Source: Comamonas koreensis
Lineage (GTDB): Bacteria; Pseudomonadota; Gammaproteobacteria; Burkholderiales; Burkholderiaceae_C
Direction: 5' to 3'
Assembly (NCBI RefSeq): GCF_021026195.1
Contig: NZ_JAJNCT010000009.1
Coordinates: 372,001 to 436,000, forward strand
Length of the DNA: 64,000 bases
Shown: positions 25,889 through 34,963 of the stretch, one piece after another
Layout of the letters: the number at the start of each line of letters is the position of its first letter
How positions within the stretch are numbered: the first letter of the stretch is position 1
Notes under the pieces: generated by a model
Seen by the model: the letters and a program-made list of their open reading frames with translations, nothing else
Database searches by the model: none
Told to the model about the DNA's origin: nothing
Position numbers and translations under genes: made by a program

Positions 25889-26512
25889 AATCCGCCTTTT
25901 CGGGGCAAAAAATCCACATGTGAAGAACTGGAGTGCCTGCGCCAATCGGCCTGGGCCGAGGGCGAGCAGATACCACCGACGCCGGCCACTGCCGGCGACA
26001 GGGTGCAGCCTGTGGACATCTCGCCTCGACGGATCTGCGACAAGGCTTCGAACCCGCGATCCGAGGTCATGGACTTTTGTGTTTCACCGCAAGGAGGGCG
26101 CAATGGAGGCAGAGCCTTAGCGCTGTTGGTGTTTTTCTTCCTTCCAACCGTTCCAGGCCATCCAAGCGAGCCGTTCGCGTTGCGGGCCTGGCTGAAACGC
26201 TCGAAATACCCGCCGAGCACTCATCGCAATGGGGCGAGGCTGGCCGATTCCGTGGCTTCAAACCCATCCTTGGATCACCGCCAGCTGTTTAGAACGCTTT
26301 CCGCATTTCGGATGTGGGTGTCGAACGAGCCCGTACAGCATCAGCACGGATCAGCAGATGGAGCCGGGATGCCATTTGCCCAATGGCCAGCCCCCGGCGT
26401 ACGGCGTAGAGAACGCGATCCGGGGCCTATTCAAACGAGATGGCGCATGCCCCCTGAGGGCCACTGCCGAACGCCAAATTTCAATTTGAATAATTCAAAT
26501 AAACTGAAATAA
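25889..26512 (+). pseudogene. Uncharacterised open frame in the GC-rich segment between DnaA-box clusters
   Basis: A frame stays open for about 207 codons after a stop at 25886-25888. Its first 60 codons look coding-like (CEELECLRQSAWAEGEQIPP, later DISPRRICDKASNPRSEVMD), but the later part turns into proline/arginine-rich sequence typical of noncoding frames. No ATG with a ribosome site is obvious; a GTG at 26003 is the first possible start in the better part. I do not recognise a family. It may be the remnant of a gene inserted into the origin, or chance. Confidence 0.3.
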
Positions 26513-26930
26513 AAGGCGGTTTTCTTCAGATCAGCTACCACCTTGTTTTTAACAGCAGTGCCGCTGAATGCTACTTTTTTATGCAAAATGGGCGGTGAGG
26601 TCCCATAGTTTGTCAACAAGTTATCCTAGACCAGCCTGTGAATAAATTTCCACATCGTGATAAATCCCGCAATATGAGAGTGAACCAGGAATGAGTTATG
26701 CACATTTCTCTGTCAATGATCTTGCTCTACGATGACCTACATTTGTGGATAAGTAAAGCACTTATGCATGAAAACTACAACCCATCTTCGATAGGCAACT
26801 TATCCACAAATTGACCTGTTGAAGTGAGTAAGGCACAGATTGTGGATAAATTAGTCGATGTGGTGATAAGTTATACACAGAAGTTCGTCGATTTCTCGTT
26901 TAAGACAAGCAGCTTGCGTTTTTATACACA

Positions 26931-27729
26931 GCTATGATGGGATAAATGCTGCTTGGAAATATGCACAAAAAATAGGCTAATCAAGCTATAAACTGTGGAA
27001 AAGCTTGTGTACAGATTGCACTTGCCGTTACCGCAGAATGAACGGCAATTTGCCCGCTTAAATAGAGAGAAGTGATGATTTGCAGGACATTATGGGTAAA
27101 ACACTAATGTTTACCCGATGAAAATACCAAGGGAGTTCCATCAGGAAGACAGCTGAGTCTGTGGATATCTTTTGCAGTGGCAATGACGAGCACGGATCTT
27201 TGTCACATGTGCACAACTTGTGCATCAATCCATTGACTGACCACATAAAGATATCCACCGGTTTTTCAGCGTCTCAACGCGCCTTCGGATCGGTGCACTC
27301 AAGGTGCATTCAGCCAATTTGAATGAGCGCTATCCAGCGTTGATGGCTTGGTGACCAAGGCTGTTGGGCGCGGCGGATGTGATTGCGCAACTGAGAGAGG
27401 GCTTGGAAGAGGGCGTGCAGTCGGAACTGGGGCGCGCAGGCACGGTTCCTTATCTGCCTTGTGCACGGCTATGGTCTCGGGAAAGCGGCAGACATGCGCG
27501 CTGCAAAGCGATGAACTTCACAGCCAAGGGGAGTCTGGGTCTGGATGGCGCGATAGCTGCTGGTGCACGCCCAGGTGCAGCCGGCCATCACCTGAATAAA
27601 GACACAGCAGCCTTCCGGTGTGCAGGAGCCCGGCAAGCGGGCGCACTTTAGAGAGCCGCAGCACATCCTCTAGCCTGCAAACCCTCAGCTAGATGCGCAT
27701 ATCCAGCACAAACACCCCAGCCCAGACGC
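26931..27729. other. Gene-free region right of oriC
   Basis: About 800 bp with no supportable gene. It contains weak DnaA-box-like words (TGTGGAAAA at 26994, TGTGGATAT at 27160), a perfect dyad GCACAACTTGTGC near 27210, and GTGGATATC (27161-27169) repeated inversely as GATATCCAC (27250-27258). Short open frames after 27340 have no recognisable product. Confidence 0.45.
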
Positions 27730-27730
27730 A

Positions 27731-27755
27731 AAAAAGCACCGCCAGGCGGTGCTTT
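27731..27755 (-). terminator. Rho-independent terminator after hpf
   Basis: GCACCGCC and GGCGGTGC form an 8-bp stem with a short loop. On the minus strand it is followed by T6. It lies about 40 bp beyond the hpf stop. Confidence 0.9.
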
Positions 27756-27792
27756 GTTCAGGAGGAGGGCCTGTATCGGCCCGTTTCAGCCC

Positions 27793-28155
27793 TTAGGCTT
27801 CGACATCCTCATCGGTGCCGGTGCGAATGGTTTCGCGGTTGCTCTTGTCACGCATCTTGGCGATGTCGGTGTCCAGCGCACGGTGCAGCTTTTCCAGCGC
27901 AGCGTTGAAGGCTTCAGCGACCTTTTCGGCCTCGGCATTCACTGCCAAGGGTTGCCGGCCGGTGGCTCGTGTTTCCATCACGCAGCGCTTGCCTTTGCCG
28001 CCATTCTTCAGTGCGTCCACATCGGTGAGGTAAACCTCCACCCGGGTCACATATTCGCGAAAGCGCGAAAGCTTGTTTTGTACCTCGGTTTGTGCCCATT
28101 GGGAGAGGGAATCTCCACCTTGGACATTGTCGCCAGCGTGCACTTGAACTTGCAT
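27793..28155 (-). CDS. hpf: Short ribosome hibernation-promoting factor (HPF/RaiA family)
   Basis: The 120-residue protein starts MQVQVHAGDNVQGGDSLSQW with AAGGAG in front of the ATG. The fold pattern LSRFREYVTRVEVYLTDVDA followed by GKGKRCVMETRATGRQPLAV and AFNAALEKLHRALDTDIAK matches the beta-alpha-beta-beta-alpha HPF domain that binds the 30S decoding centre in stationary phase. There is no long-form C-terminal dimerisation domain. The tail is acidic (GTDEDVEA). In many proteobacteria hpf lies beside rpoN; here it stands alone, first after the origin on the right and transcribed toward it. Confidence 0.9.
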   Translation of the reverse strand: MQVQVHAGDNVQGGDSLSQWAQTEVQNKLSRFREYVTRVEVYLTDVDALKNGGKGKRCVMETRATGRQPLAVNAEAEKVAEAFNAALEKLHRALDTDIAKMRDKSNRETIRTGTDEDVEA

Positions 28156-28434
28156 GGATGTGCTCCTTTCTCGAACGTGCTGGGCGGGCGGCCCAGCGTT
28201 GACAACTGGGTGCCGCGAAGGCCTTCGCCTTGCGGCATTAAGTTAGACACATCCTAACGCGCAAAACTGCAGCAGAGACCGCGACATGGTCAATATGCGT
28301 AAAAGCCCTGAGAAAGATCAAGCGTCCTACAGCCTCGTGGGTAGGCGTTCGGACGGCCGGGTGGGGCAGCGGTTGGCTTGAAACGCGGCAGGCCGCCCCC
28401 AGCAGACGGCCATGGCGGCAGGTCGCTGCGTGGT

Positions 28435-28998
28435 TTAGCCAGCTGCAAACTTTGCAGCTGGCAGGCGATACAGAACATGAGGACGCAAAGGGTGGCCTTC
28501 CGGCAGGTTAGGGTGCTCAAAGTCCCCCGCCTGGTCGCGCTCCATGCCCAGGCGCTGCATCAGCGCTTGCGAAGGCAGGTTGCTGGTGGTGGTAAAGGCG
28601 ACGATTTCAGCCAGCTGCAACTGGCCAAAACCCACGGCCAGCGCTGCTTGCGCGGCCTCGGTGGCCAGGCCCTGGTGCCAGGCATGGCGTGCCAGGCGCC
28701 ACATGATTTCGACGCAGGGAGAAAAAGGCAGATGGGCCTGCGGCACATGCAGGCCGACGATGCCAATAAATTGCTGGTCTTCCAACCGCTCCACCGCCCA
28801 CACACCCCAACCACGCTCTGCCATCAGCGCCTCGCAGCGGTCCGCCATCGCATCGCTTTGTTCGCGGGTCAGCGGTGCAGGAAAGTAGCGCATCACCTCG
28901 GGGTCGGCCGTCATCGCGGCAAAGGCCTCCCGGTCTTGCGGCTGCCATTGGCGCAGCTGCAAGCGGGCGGTGCGGGGCTCGATCAGGGTGGCGGTCAT
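28435..28998 (-). CDS. RimJ/RimL-type GNAT N-acetyltransferase
   Basis: The 187-residue protein starts MTATLIEPRTARLQLRQWQP, the characteristic N-terminal TxRLxLR strand of the RimJ/RimL group. DPEVMRYFPAPLTREQSDA (32-50), IGIVGLHVPQAHLPFSPCVE and HQGLATEAAQAALAVGFGQL (acetyl-CoA loop) follow in family order. NLPSQALMQRLGMERD is the conserved C-terminal motif. Such enzymes acetylate protein N-termini or small amines; this one may be a generic member. It stands alone between hpf and the SlyD-like gene. Confidence 0.88.
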   Translation of the reverse strand: MTATLIEPRTARLQLRQWQPQDREAFAAMTADPEVMRYFPAPLTREQSDAMADRCEALMAERGWGVWAVERLEDQQFIGIVGLHVPQAHLPFSPCVEIMWRLARHAWHQGLATEAAQAALAVGFGQLQLAEIVAFTTTSNLPSQALMQRLGMERDQAGDFEHPNLPEGHPLRPHVLYRLPAAKFAAG

Positions 28999-29109
28999 GG
29001 GGGGCTTTCATGAAAAAAAGCGGCTGGCACGCCAGGTATCTGCGTGAGCCGCTGGGGGATCAACAACGCCAAGCGCAGCAGGTATTAAAGCGCCCTGCTG
29101 CGCCGGGTA

Positions 29110-29580
29110 TCAATGGTGGTGGCCGTGCGCGCCATGCACATGGCGGTGGGCAATTTCTTCTTCGCTGGCAGCACGCACATCGACCACCTTGCCGCTAAAG
29201 CGCAGCGCCAGGCCGGCCAGCGGGTGGTTGCCATCCAGGTGCACTTCCGGGCCCTTGATCTTCTTGACATAGAAGGCCTGGGGCTCGCCACGGTCATTGG
29301 CGCCGCGCAGCTGGCCGCCCACCTTCACCCCGGGTGGGAACTCGCTCTTGGGGATGACGCGCACCAGGCTCTCGTCACGCACGCCAAAGGCGTCTTCCAC
29401 CGCCAGATCCACGCTGGTGCTGAAGCCCACGGCCTGGCCTTCAAAAGCGGCTTCCACCTTGGGGAAGATGTTGTCATAGCCGCCATGCAGGTAGGCGAGG
29501 TTGCCGCTGTCCAGGGGCTTGCCTTGCGCATCGGTCACCTTGTATTGGATGGTGACGGCGCAGTCTTTGGTGATGTTCAT
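29110..29580 (-). CDS. slyD: FKBP-type peptidyl-prolyl isomerase, SlyD-like
   Basis: A 156-residue protein from the ATG complementary to 29578-29580; an in-frame TTG eight codons earlier is less likely. The FKBP half ([18 protein letters not shown], then [20 protein letters not shown]) is interrupted by an insert-in-flap chaperone domain (about 70-120), as in SlyD. The C-terminus is histidine-rich ([12 protein letters not shown]) and could bind Ni2+ or Zn2+. SlyD is a cytoplasmic isomerase, chaperone and nickel donor. It is divergent from the 3-hydroxybutyrate dehydrogenase gene. Confidence 0.9.
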   Translation of the reverse strand: MNITKDCAVTIQYKVTDAQGKPLDSGNLAYLHGGYDNIFPKVEAAFEGQAVGFSTSVDLAVEDAFGVRDESLVRVIPKSEFPPGVKVGGQLRGANDRGEPQAFYVKKIKGPEVHLDGNHPLAGLALRFSGKVVDVRAASEEEIAHRHVHGAHGHHH

Positions 29581-29779
29581 GGTCTTGTTCGAAGAGTCTG
29601 GCAAAACCGCAAGTGTAGAGCTTGCTGGCGCTCATCCCTATCGCGGGGCCGGATGGCAGGGGCCGCGCCAAGGGTTTGGCGCTTGTCATGCAAACGGCTT
29701 GCTCTCCTACGGATGCATGCTGCAGTGCAGCGCGAGACTTGGGATTTGTGACCGCTTTTCCGGTCGAAAGGAAGAAGAA

Positions 29780-30568
29780 ATGGTTCAGCAACTCGCAGGC
29801 AAGGTGGCCTATGTGACGGGCGCCGCCAGTGGCATTGGCAAGGCCATCGCCGATCTGTATGCGCAGCAGGGCGCCAAGGTGGTGATCGCCGATCTGAAGC
29901 AGGAAGCCGCCGAGGCGGCGGCCAAGGATATTGCAGGCAAGGGCGGTACCGCCCTGGGGCTGGCGGTCGATGTGACGCAGGAAGACCAGGTGGACGCCTC
30001 GGTCGAAGCCGCGGTGAAGGCCTATGGCGGCATCGATATCCTGGTGAGCAATGCTGGCATCCAGATTGTCAAGCCGGTGCAGGAATTCAGCCTGCAGGAG
30101 TGGCAAAAAATGCTGGCCATCCAGCTCGATGGCGCCTTCCTCACCACCCGCGCCTGCATCAAGCACATGTATGCGCAGGGCCGTGGCGGCAGCATCATCT
30201 ACACCGGCTCGGTGCACTCCAAAGAGGCCTCCAAGCTCAAGGCCCCTTATGTGACGGCCAAGCATGGGCTCGAAGGCCTTGCCAAAGTGGTCGCCAAGGA
30301 AGGGGGGCCACAAGGGGTGCGCGCCAATGTGATCTGCCCGGGCTATGTGCGCACGCCCCTGGTGGACAAGCAGATCCCCGAGCAGGCCAAGGAGCTGGGC
30401 ATCAGCGAAGCCGAGGTGATCAAGAACGTGATGCTCAAGGACACCGTCGATGGCGAGTTCACCACCGTGGACGATGTGGCGCGTGTCGCGCTGTTCTTTG
30501 CGGCCTTTCCCACCAATGCGCTGACAGGGCAGTCCCTGATCGTCAGCCACGGCTGGTTCATGGAGTGA
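29780..30568 (+). CDS. bdhA: 3-hydroxybutyrate dehydrogenase (SDR family)
   Basis: The 262-residue short-chain dehydrogenase has NAD motif TGAASGIG (13-20), NAG at 91-93, and catalytic Ser144, Tyr157 and Lys161 (YVTAKHG). [20 protein letters not shown] and the C-terminal [10 protein letters not shown] are typical of D-3-hydroxybutyrate dehydrogenase, which interconverts 3-hydroxybutyrate and acetoacetate during polyhydroxybutyrate turnover. AAAGGAAG precedes the ATG at 29780; a longer frame to 29501 crosses the divergent SlyD gene. It is apparently monocistronic. Confidence 0.9.
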   Translation: MVQQLAGKVAYVTGAASGIGKAIADLYAQQGAKVVIADLKQEAAEAAAKDIAGKGGTALGLAVDVTQEDQVDASVEAAVKAYGGIDILVSNAGIQIVKPVQEFSLQEWQKMLAIQLDGAFLTTRACIKHMYAQGRGGSIIYTGSVHSKEASKLKAPYVTAKHGLEGLAKVVAKEGGPQGVRANVICPGYVRTPLVDKQIPEQAKELGISEAEVIKNVMLKDTVDGEFTTVDDVARVALFFAAFPTNALTGQSLIVSHGWFME

Positions 30569-30749
30569 TACCGGTCTGCGGCAACACGCCAGGCACAAAG
30601 CATCGGGGGGCGCGGGCTGCCAGGCATTATCCGTCGTTAATCTGATGATTAAATCAGCTAAAGCCGCTGAAAGTCCGCTGTAGGCGCCGCGTCTGACGTT
30701 GGCAGCAGCCCACATTTGTTACATGGTTTGCAGTCTGCTTTGCACAGCC

Positions 30750-30774
30750 GGCAGGCGGGGAAACCCCGCCTGCC
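30750..30774. repeat. Strong 11-bp stem-loop upstream of the class A PBP gene
   Basis: GGCAGGCGGGG and CCCCGCCTGCC form a perfect 11-bp stem with an AAA loop. There is no T-tract on either side, so it is not a standard terminator. It may shape the leader of the PBP mRNA or end transcription from bdhA with Rho. Confidence 0.55.
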
Positions 30775-30846
30775 CGACAATGGCGGATTGGCCCCAGCAG
30801 CCCTGCGCGCAGCGCGATGCCGGCCCAGGCTTTGCAGACTCCTTCC

Positions 30847-33537
30847 ATGGCGATCCCTTTTATTTCCGCTTTGACAACCACCTTGCGCCGCGCAGCGGGC
30901 GCCTTGCCCGTGCAGGCGCGGCGCCTGCGCCAGTGGCTGGCCGCGCGCAGCAAAAAGCAATGGCTGCTGGCGGTAGCGGCCTTGCCGGTGCTGCTGCTGC
31001 TCTATGTGCTGCTGCTGATTCCGCTGACGCCATCGATCGGCGATATCCAGAAAAACAAGGTCGAGGCACCGACCCAGCTGCTGTCGGCCGATGGCAAGGT
31101 GCTGGCGCAGTACAAGCGTTCCAACCGCGAATGGGTGGCCCTCAAGGACATATCTCCCAACGTCATCAACGCGCTGATCGCCACCGAAGACCACCGCTTT
31201 TATGAGCATGGCGCGCTCGATTGGCGCCGCACCTTTGGCTCGGTGTTGCACACGGCCATGGGCCGGCCCCAGGGTGGCTCCACCATCACCCAGCAGTTGG
31301 CGCGCAATATGTTCCCTGAGGAAATCGGCCGCGCCCGCTCGCTCAACCGCAAGCTCAAGGAGGCCGTGACGGCCTACAAGATCGAATCGGCCTACACCAA
31401 GGACGAGATCCTGGAGACCTACCTCAACACCGTGCCCTTTCTCTACAACGCGTTTGGCATCGAGATGGCCGCACGCACCTACTTTGACAAGCCCGCCCAG
31501 AAGCTGAGCGTGCTCGAAGCCGCCACCCTGGTTGGCATGCTCAAGGGCACCAGCTACTACAACCCCGTGCAAAACCCCGAGCGGGCCCAGCAGCGCCGCA
31601 ACACCGTGCTGGCGCAGATGAACAAGCACGGCAAGCTCAGCGACCAGGATTTCGAGACCCTCAAAAAACGCGGCATCAAGCTGGATTTTGAGCGCCAGGA
31701 CGAGGCCGTGGGCATGGCGCCGCATTTTGCGCAGGCGCTGCGCAAGTGGCTGATCGAATGGGCCGATGCCAACGACTACAACATCTACGCCGATGGCCTG
31801 GTGGTGCAGACCACCATCGACTCGCGCGTGCAGCAATGGGCCAACCAGGCCGTGGTGCGCCAGGGCCGCCAGCTGCAGGTGACGGCCAATGGCCTGTGGA
31901 GCAACCGCAACCAATGGACGGCCAAGAACCCGCTGGTGCAAAGCTTTGTGCGCGAAAGCGCCGTCTACCGCCAGGCGGTGGCCGATGGCCAGGACAAGGA
32001 CGAAGCGCTGCAGCGCCTGCTGGCCGATGCCGACTTCATGGCCAACCTGCGCCAGGACAAGGTGCGCGTGCAAGTGGGCTTTATGGCCATGGACCCGCGC
32101 AACGCCCATGTGCTGGCCTGGGTGGGCAGCCGCGACTTTGCCATCGACCCGTTTGACCATGTCTCGCAAGCGCGCCGCCAGCCTGGCTCTACCTTCAAGC
32201 CCTTTGTCTATGGCGCCGCGCTGCAGGATGGCGCCTTGCCCAGCGACCAGCTGATGGACGAGGCCGTGCGGATTCCGCTGGGCGGCGGTCAGTTCTGGCG
32301 ACCCACCGATGGCGGCCCGCCCTCCGACCAGCCGATGACCCTGGCCGATGGCCTGGCCTACTCCAAGAACACCATCACCGCGCAGGTGATGGCCAAGGTC
32401 GGCCCCGCCAAGGTGGCCAAGTTGGCGCGGGCGCTGGGCGTGCGCGACAGCAAGCTCGAAGATGTGATGTCGCTGGCGCTGGGCACCAGCCCGGTCACCT
32501 TGCAAGAGATGGTGACCGCCTATTCCACCTTGGCCAATGGCGGCGGCTACCGCGCGCCTGTCATGGTCACCCGCATTACGGACCGCGAAGGCAAGGTGCT
32601 GGCCGAGTTTGAGCCACCCGCCCCCGAGCTGGCGCTGGACAGCGGCGTCACCTATGGCTTGATCGACATGATGCGCGGCGTCATCACCAAGGGCACGGGT
32701 CGGGGTGTGGCGCGCTATGGCGTCAGCGGCGACTGGATCGGCAAGACCGGCACCACGCAAGACAATGCCGACGGCTGGTTCATGCTGGCGCACCCGGACT
32801 GGGTGGGCGGTGCCTGGGTCGGCTTCAACGACAGCCGCGTGCAGCTGAACGACTACTGGGGCCAGGGCGCCCACAGTGCGCTGCCTGTCGTCGCCGAAGT
32901 GGCGGCCGCATCGCAGCGCGCCAAGCTGGTGCAGGCACAGGCCCGCTTTGAGATGCCCGCCGAGAACAACACCTTTGTGCAGCGCCTGCGCAGCTGGATG
33001 CTGGGCTTTGGCGACAACAAGCAACCGGTCGATCCGTTTGAGCAACCGCCTGCAATGCAGCAGCTGCCCGATCGCGGCAATCCTGGTGATGCGCCTGTGA
33101 TCGACGATCCCGAGGCCCACCCAATCGGCCAGAGCGGCGCGGGCCCGCGCGGCCCAAGTGGCGAGGGCGACTACCCCGTCTTCCAGAACAACCCACCGCC
33201 AGCGCAGCAGCCGCAAATGCCTGCGCAACGCCCGGCCGATGCGGGCCAGCCGCAACCCGGTGTCGTGGTGCCTGGTCCATCGCCCAACCCGGTGCCATCC
33301 AACCCGGCAACGGCGGCACCCGCCTTACCCGGTAGCGCCAGCGCGCCGCAGGGCCAGCCCTCGGGCAACCCGCCGCCGATCGAGCGCGGTGTGGTCGTCT
33401 CACCGGTGTCATCCGGCAGTGTGGGCCAACCTGCGCCCACGGCCGATGGCGGTATGGTCTGGCGCCGCGCCACACCGTCCGGCGCGGCAGCCCCACAATC
33501 CGGCAATGCAGGGATTGCGGCCAGCGAGATCAACTGA
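30847..33537 (+). CDS. Class A penicillin-binding protein (bifunctional peptidoglycan synthase)
   Basis: About 896 residues from the ATG at 30847; an ATG at 30817 is an alternative. A cytoplasmic start and one transmembrane helix (about 37-60) precede the GT51 glycosyltransferase domain, whose catalytic Glu114 is in TEDHRFYEHG and whose GGSTITQQLARN motif follows. The transpeptidase domain has SxxK as STFK (Ser448, Lys451), YSKNT (SxN) and KTGTT. The last 130 residues are a Pro/Gln/Gly/Ala-rich disordered tail of unknown role. It polymerises and crosslinks peptidoglycan in the periplasm. It is not followed by an operon partner except the LprI-like gene 40 bp on. Confidence 0.93.
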   Translation: MAIPFISALTTTLRRAAGALPVQARRLRQWLAARSKKQWLLAVAALPVLLLLYVLLLIPLTPSIGDIQKNKVEAPTQLLSADGKVLAQYKRSNREWVALKDISPNVINALIATEDHRFYEHGALDWRRTFGSVLHTAMGRPQGGSTITQQLARNMFPEEIGRARSLNRKLKEAVTAYKIESAYTKDEILETYLNTVPFLYNAFGIEMAARTYFDKPAQKLSVLEAATLVGMLKGTSYYNPVQNPERAQQRRNTVLAQMNKHGKLSDQDFETLKKRGIKLDFERQDEAVGMAPHFAQALRKWLIEWADANDYNIYADGLVVQTTIDSRVQQWANQAVVRQGRQLQVTANGLWSNRNQWTAKNPLVQSFVRESAVYRQAVADGQDKDEALQRLLADADFMANLRQDKVRVQVGFMAMDPRNAHVLAWVGSRDFAIDPFDHVSQARRQPGSTFKPFVYGAALQDGALPSDQLMDEAVRIPLGGGQFWRPTDGGPPSDQPMTLADGLAYSKNTITAQVMAKVGPAKVAKLARALGVRDSKLEDVMSLALGTSPVTLQEMVTAYSTLANGGGYRAPVMVTRITDREGKVLAEFEPPAPELALDSGVTYGLIDMMRGVITKGTGRGVARYGVSGDWIGKTGTTQDNADGWFMLAHPDWVGGAWVGFNDSRVQLNDYWGQGAHSALPVVAEVAAASQRAKLVQAQARFEMPAENNTFVQRLRSWMLGFGDNKQPVDPFEQPPAMQQLPDRGNPGDAPVIDDPEAHPIGQSGAGPRGPSGEGDYPVFQNNPPPAQQPQMPAQRPADAGQPQPGVVVPGPSPNPVPSNPATAAPALPGSASAPQGQPSGNPPPIERGVVVSPVSSGSVGQPAPTADGGMVWRRATPSGAAAPQSGNAGIAASEIN

Positions 33538-33577
33538 TCCTATTGCTCGGTTTTTAAGCAGTTTTAAGGAGTAAACC

Positions 33578-34048
33578 ATGGTCTTCAACAACAGCCGCCA
33601 GACCCGCTGGCCATCGATGCGTGCCACTTTCTTGGGCGCTGCCATATTGGTATCGACAGCCGCGATGGCCGTGGACAACCCCGATGCCCCCGACCGAATG
33701 GCTGCCTTTGAGCAGCGCATACAGCCGCTGGAGGCCGCCGTCGCCAACCAGAACACGACGGCCGACATGCTGCGCGCGAGCAGCGCCTATGCCAAGCAGC
33801 TTGATGTGGAACTGAACCAGATCTACCGCGAGCTGATGACCAAGGTAGGCCCTACTGGCGCACAAAAGCTGCGCGCCTCACAGCGCAACTGGTTGAGCTT
33901 TATAACCACCGAGGCCGCCTTTATCGATGGCACCTGGAACGCCAAGGACTTCGGCAGCACCTCCGCGCTGTCACGCAGCGAGTACCGCAACCGCGTCACC
34001 AAGGCACGCATCGTCCAGCTGCTGGACTATCTGCGCTCCTATCCTTGA
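33578..34048 (+). CDS. LprI-domain (DUF1311) periplasmic protein
   Basis: The 156-residue product carries a signal peptide (cleavage AMA-VD near residue 31). The mature part contains AKQLDVELNQIYRELMTKVG and LRASQRNWLSFITTEAAFID, the defining helices of the LprI family (lysozyme inhibitor LprI N-terminal domain). It lacks the usual cysteine pairs of that family. AAGGAG is 6 bases upstream of the ATG at 33578. LprI proteins protect against lysozyme in mycobacteria; the role in proteobacteria is mostly unknown. The gene follows the class A PBP closely. Confidence 0.82.
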   Translation: MVFNNSRQTRWPSMRATFLGAAILVSTAAMAVDNPDAPDRMAAFEQRIQPLEAAVANQNTTADMLRASSAYAKQLDVELNQIYRELMTKVGPTGAQKLRASQRNWLSFITTEAAFIDGTWNAKDFGSTSALSRSEYRNRVTKARIVQLLDYLRSYP

Positions 34049-34064
34049 TGATGGATGTGTGCGG

Positions 34065-34907
34065 TCACTCTTCAATGACTTCATGCACACCGGAGCTGCC
34101 GCGCTTCCAGTAGGCCGCTGCCTTGGTCCATTTGGGGTGGGCGCCATGCTCGGCAATCAGCGCCGCACGCAGCGCCTTGGCGGCCGCCGATTCCAGCGCC
34201 ACCCAGTTGTAGTAATCGCCGGCTGGCGCATCAATCTGGCGCAAAGCCGCTAGCAGCCGCTGCGCATCGCCGGCCGGCTGGCCCTGGCGGTGCACCCAGT
34301 GCACCTGCAGGTCGGCAGCGCTGTCCAGCGCTTGCTCGTCGGCCGCGTCATTCACCTCCACGACCACCACCGCCTGAGTGCCGGCAGGCAGCTCGCGCAG
34401 GCGGCGCGTGATCGCTGGCAGCGCCGCATCATCACCAATCAGCAGATGCCCATCAAACGCCGTGGGCACGATGAAGGAGCCACGCGGCCCCGCAATACCC
34501 AGTGCATGCCCAGCGGCCGCCTGCAGCGCCCAGGCCGTGGCAGGGCCGGCCTCATGCACCGCAAAGTCAATCGCCAAGGTCTGCGCCTGCGCATCGTAAG
34601 AGTGGGGCGTGTAGTCCCGCATCGCCTCGCGCATCGCGGGCGGCAGGCCTTCGCTGCCGGGTGGCGGCAACTGCAGCTCGCCATTGGCATCCGGAAACAG
34701 CAGCTTCACATGGTCATCAAAGCCCAGGCTGGTAAATCCCGCCAGGTCGGCACCCTGCAAACGGATGCGCAGCATATGCGGCGTCAGCTGCTCCACCGAT
34801 TCAACGGTGGTACGGCGCAGCTTGATCTCATGGCGCGCCCGCTCAGGCGCACGCGCAGCCAACAGCTCGGGGGAAGGGGAAGTGGGAAGGCTCAGTTGCA
34901 AGGGCAT
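34065..34907 (-). CDS. Siderophore-interacting protein (ferric-siderophore reductase, ViuB/SIP family)
   Basis: The 280-residue protein has the SIP flavin domain (TPHMLRIRLQGADLAGFTSL, then FDDHVKLLFPDANGEL) and the flavin-contacting MRDYTPHSYD. GHALGIAGPRGSFIVP and LLIGDDAALPAITRRL form the NAD(P)H side, and the diagnostic end YWKRGSSGVHE is present. SIPs release iron from ferric siderophores in the cytoplasm by reduction. A Fur-box-like sequence lies 38 bp upstream, consistent with iron control. A second member of this family is at 59.6 kb. It converges on the LprI-like gene. Confidence 0.92.
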   Translation of the reverse strand: MPLQLSLPTSPSPELLAARAPERARHEIKLRRTTVESVEQLTPHMLRIRLQGADLAGFTSLGFDDHVKLLFPDANGELQLPPPGSEGLPPAMREAMRDYTPHSYDAQAQTLAIDFAVHEAGPATAWALQAAAGHALGIAGPRGSFIVPTAFDGHLLIGDDAALPAITRRLRELPAGTQAVVVVEVNDAADEQALDSAADLQVHWVHRQGQPAGDAQRLLAALRQIDAPAGDYYNWVALESAAAKALRAALIAEHGAHPKWTKAAAYWKRGSSGVHEVIEE

Positions 34908-34944
34908 GGTGTGTTCAATCCGTGTCTAAGATATATCTTTTATC

Positions 34945-34963
34945 TTAAATGAGAACCATTCCT
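34945..34963 (-). promoter_or_regulatory. Fur box upstream of siderophore-interacting protein gene
   Basis: TTAAATGAGAACCATTCCT matches the Fur 19-bp consensus at 11 positions, with the central AATGAGAAxCATT preserved. It is next to an AT-rich palindrome (AAGATATATCTT) that could hold the -10 region. Confidence 0.7.

Larger units (their letters stand above)
25100..26930. other. oriC: Proposed chromosomal replication origin (oriC), two DnaA-box clusters
   Basis: Perfect DnaA boxes (TTATCCACA or complement) lie at 25220-25228, 25339-25347, 25367-25375, 25424-25432, 25569-25577, 25685-25693 and 25725-25733 (left cluster), and at 26744-26752, 26800-26808 and 26841-26849 (right cluster). TTATACACA lies at 26871-26879 and 26922-26930. 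Several 8/9 matches occur, for example 25309-25317 and 26637-26645. AT-rich tracts flank the boxes. The two clusters are divided by a GC-rich segment (about 25850-26480). No dnaA gene is in the window; the setting beside mnmG-rsmG-parAB and three parS sites supports a primary origin rather than a datA-like titration site. Confidence 0.85.

Noticed and set aside
25100..26930. Plasmid-type iteron origin as explanation for the repeated boxes
   Set aside because: The repeats are DnaA boxes in both orientations with irregular spacing, no rep gene is nearby, and the flanking genes are chromosomal housekeeping genes.
27058..27258. Minus-strand frame of 66 codons right of oriC
   Set aside because: No ribosome site or recognisable motif, and the region is AT-rich, where short open frames arise by chance.
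30658..33255. Minus-strand open frame of 865 codons
   Set aside because: Antisense to the class A PBP, whose catalytic motifs are complete; the antisense product has no recognisable domain.
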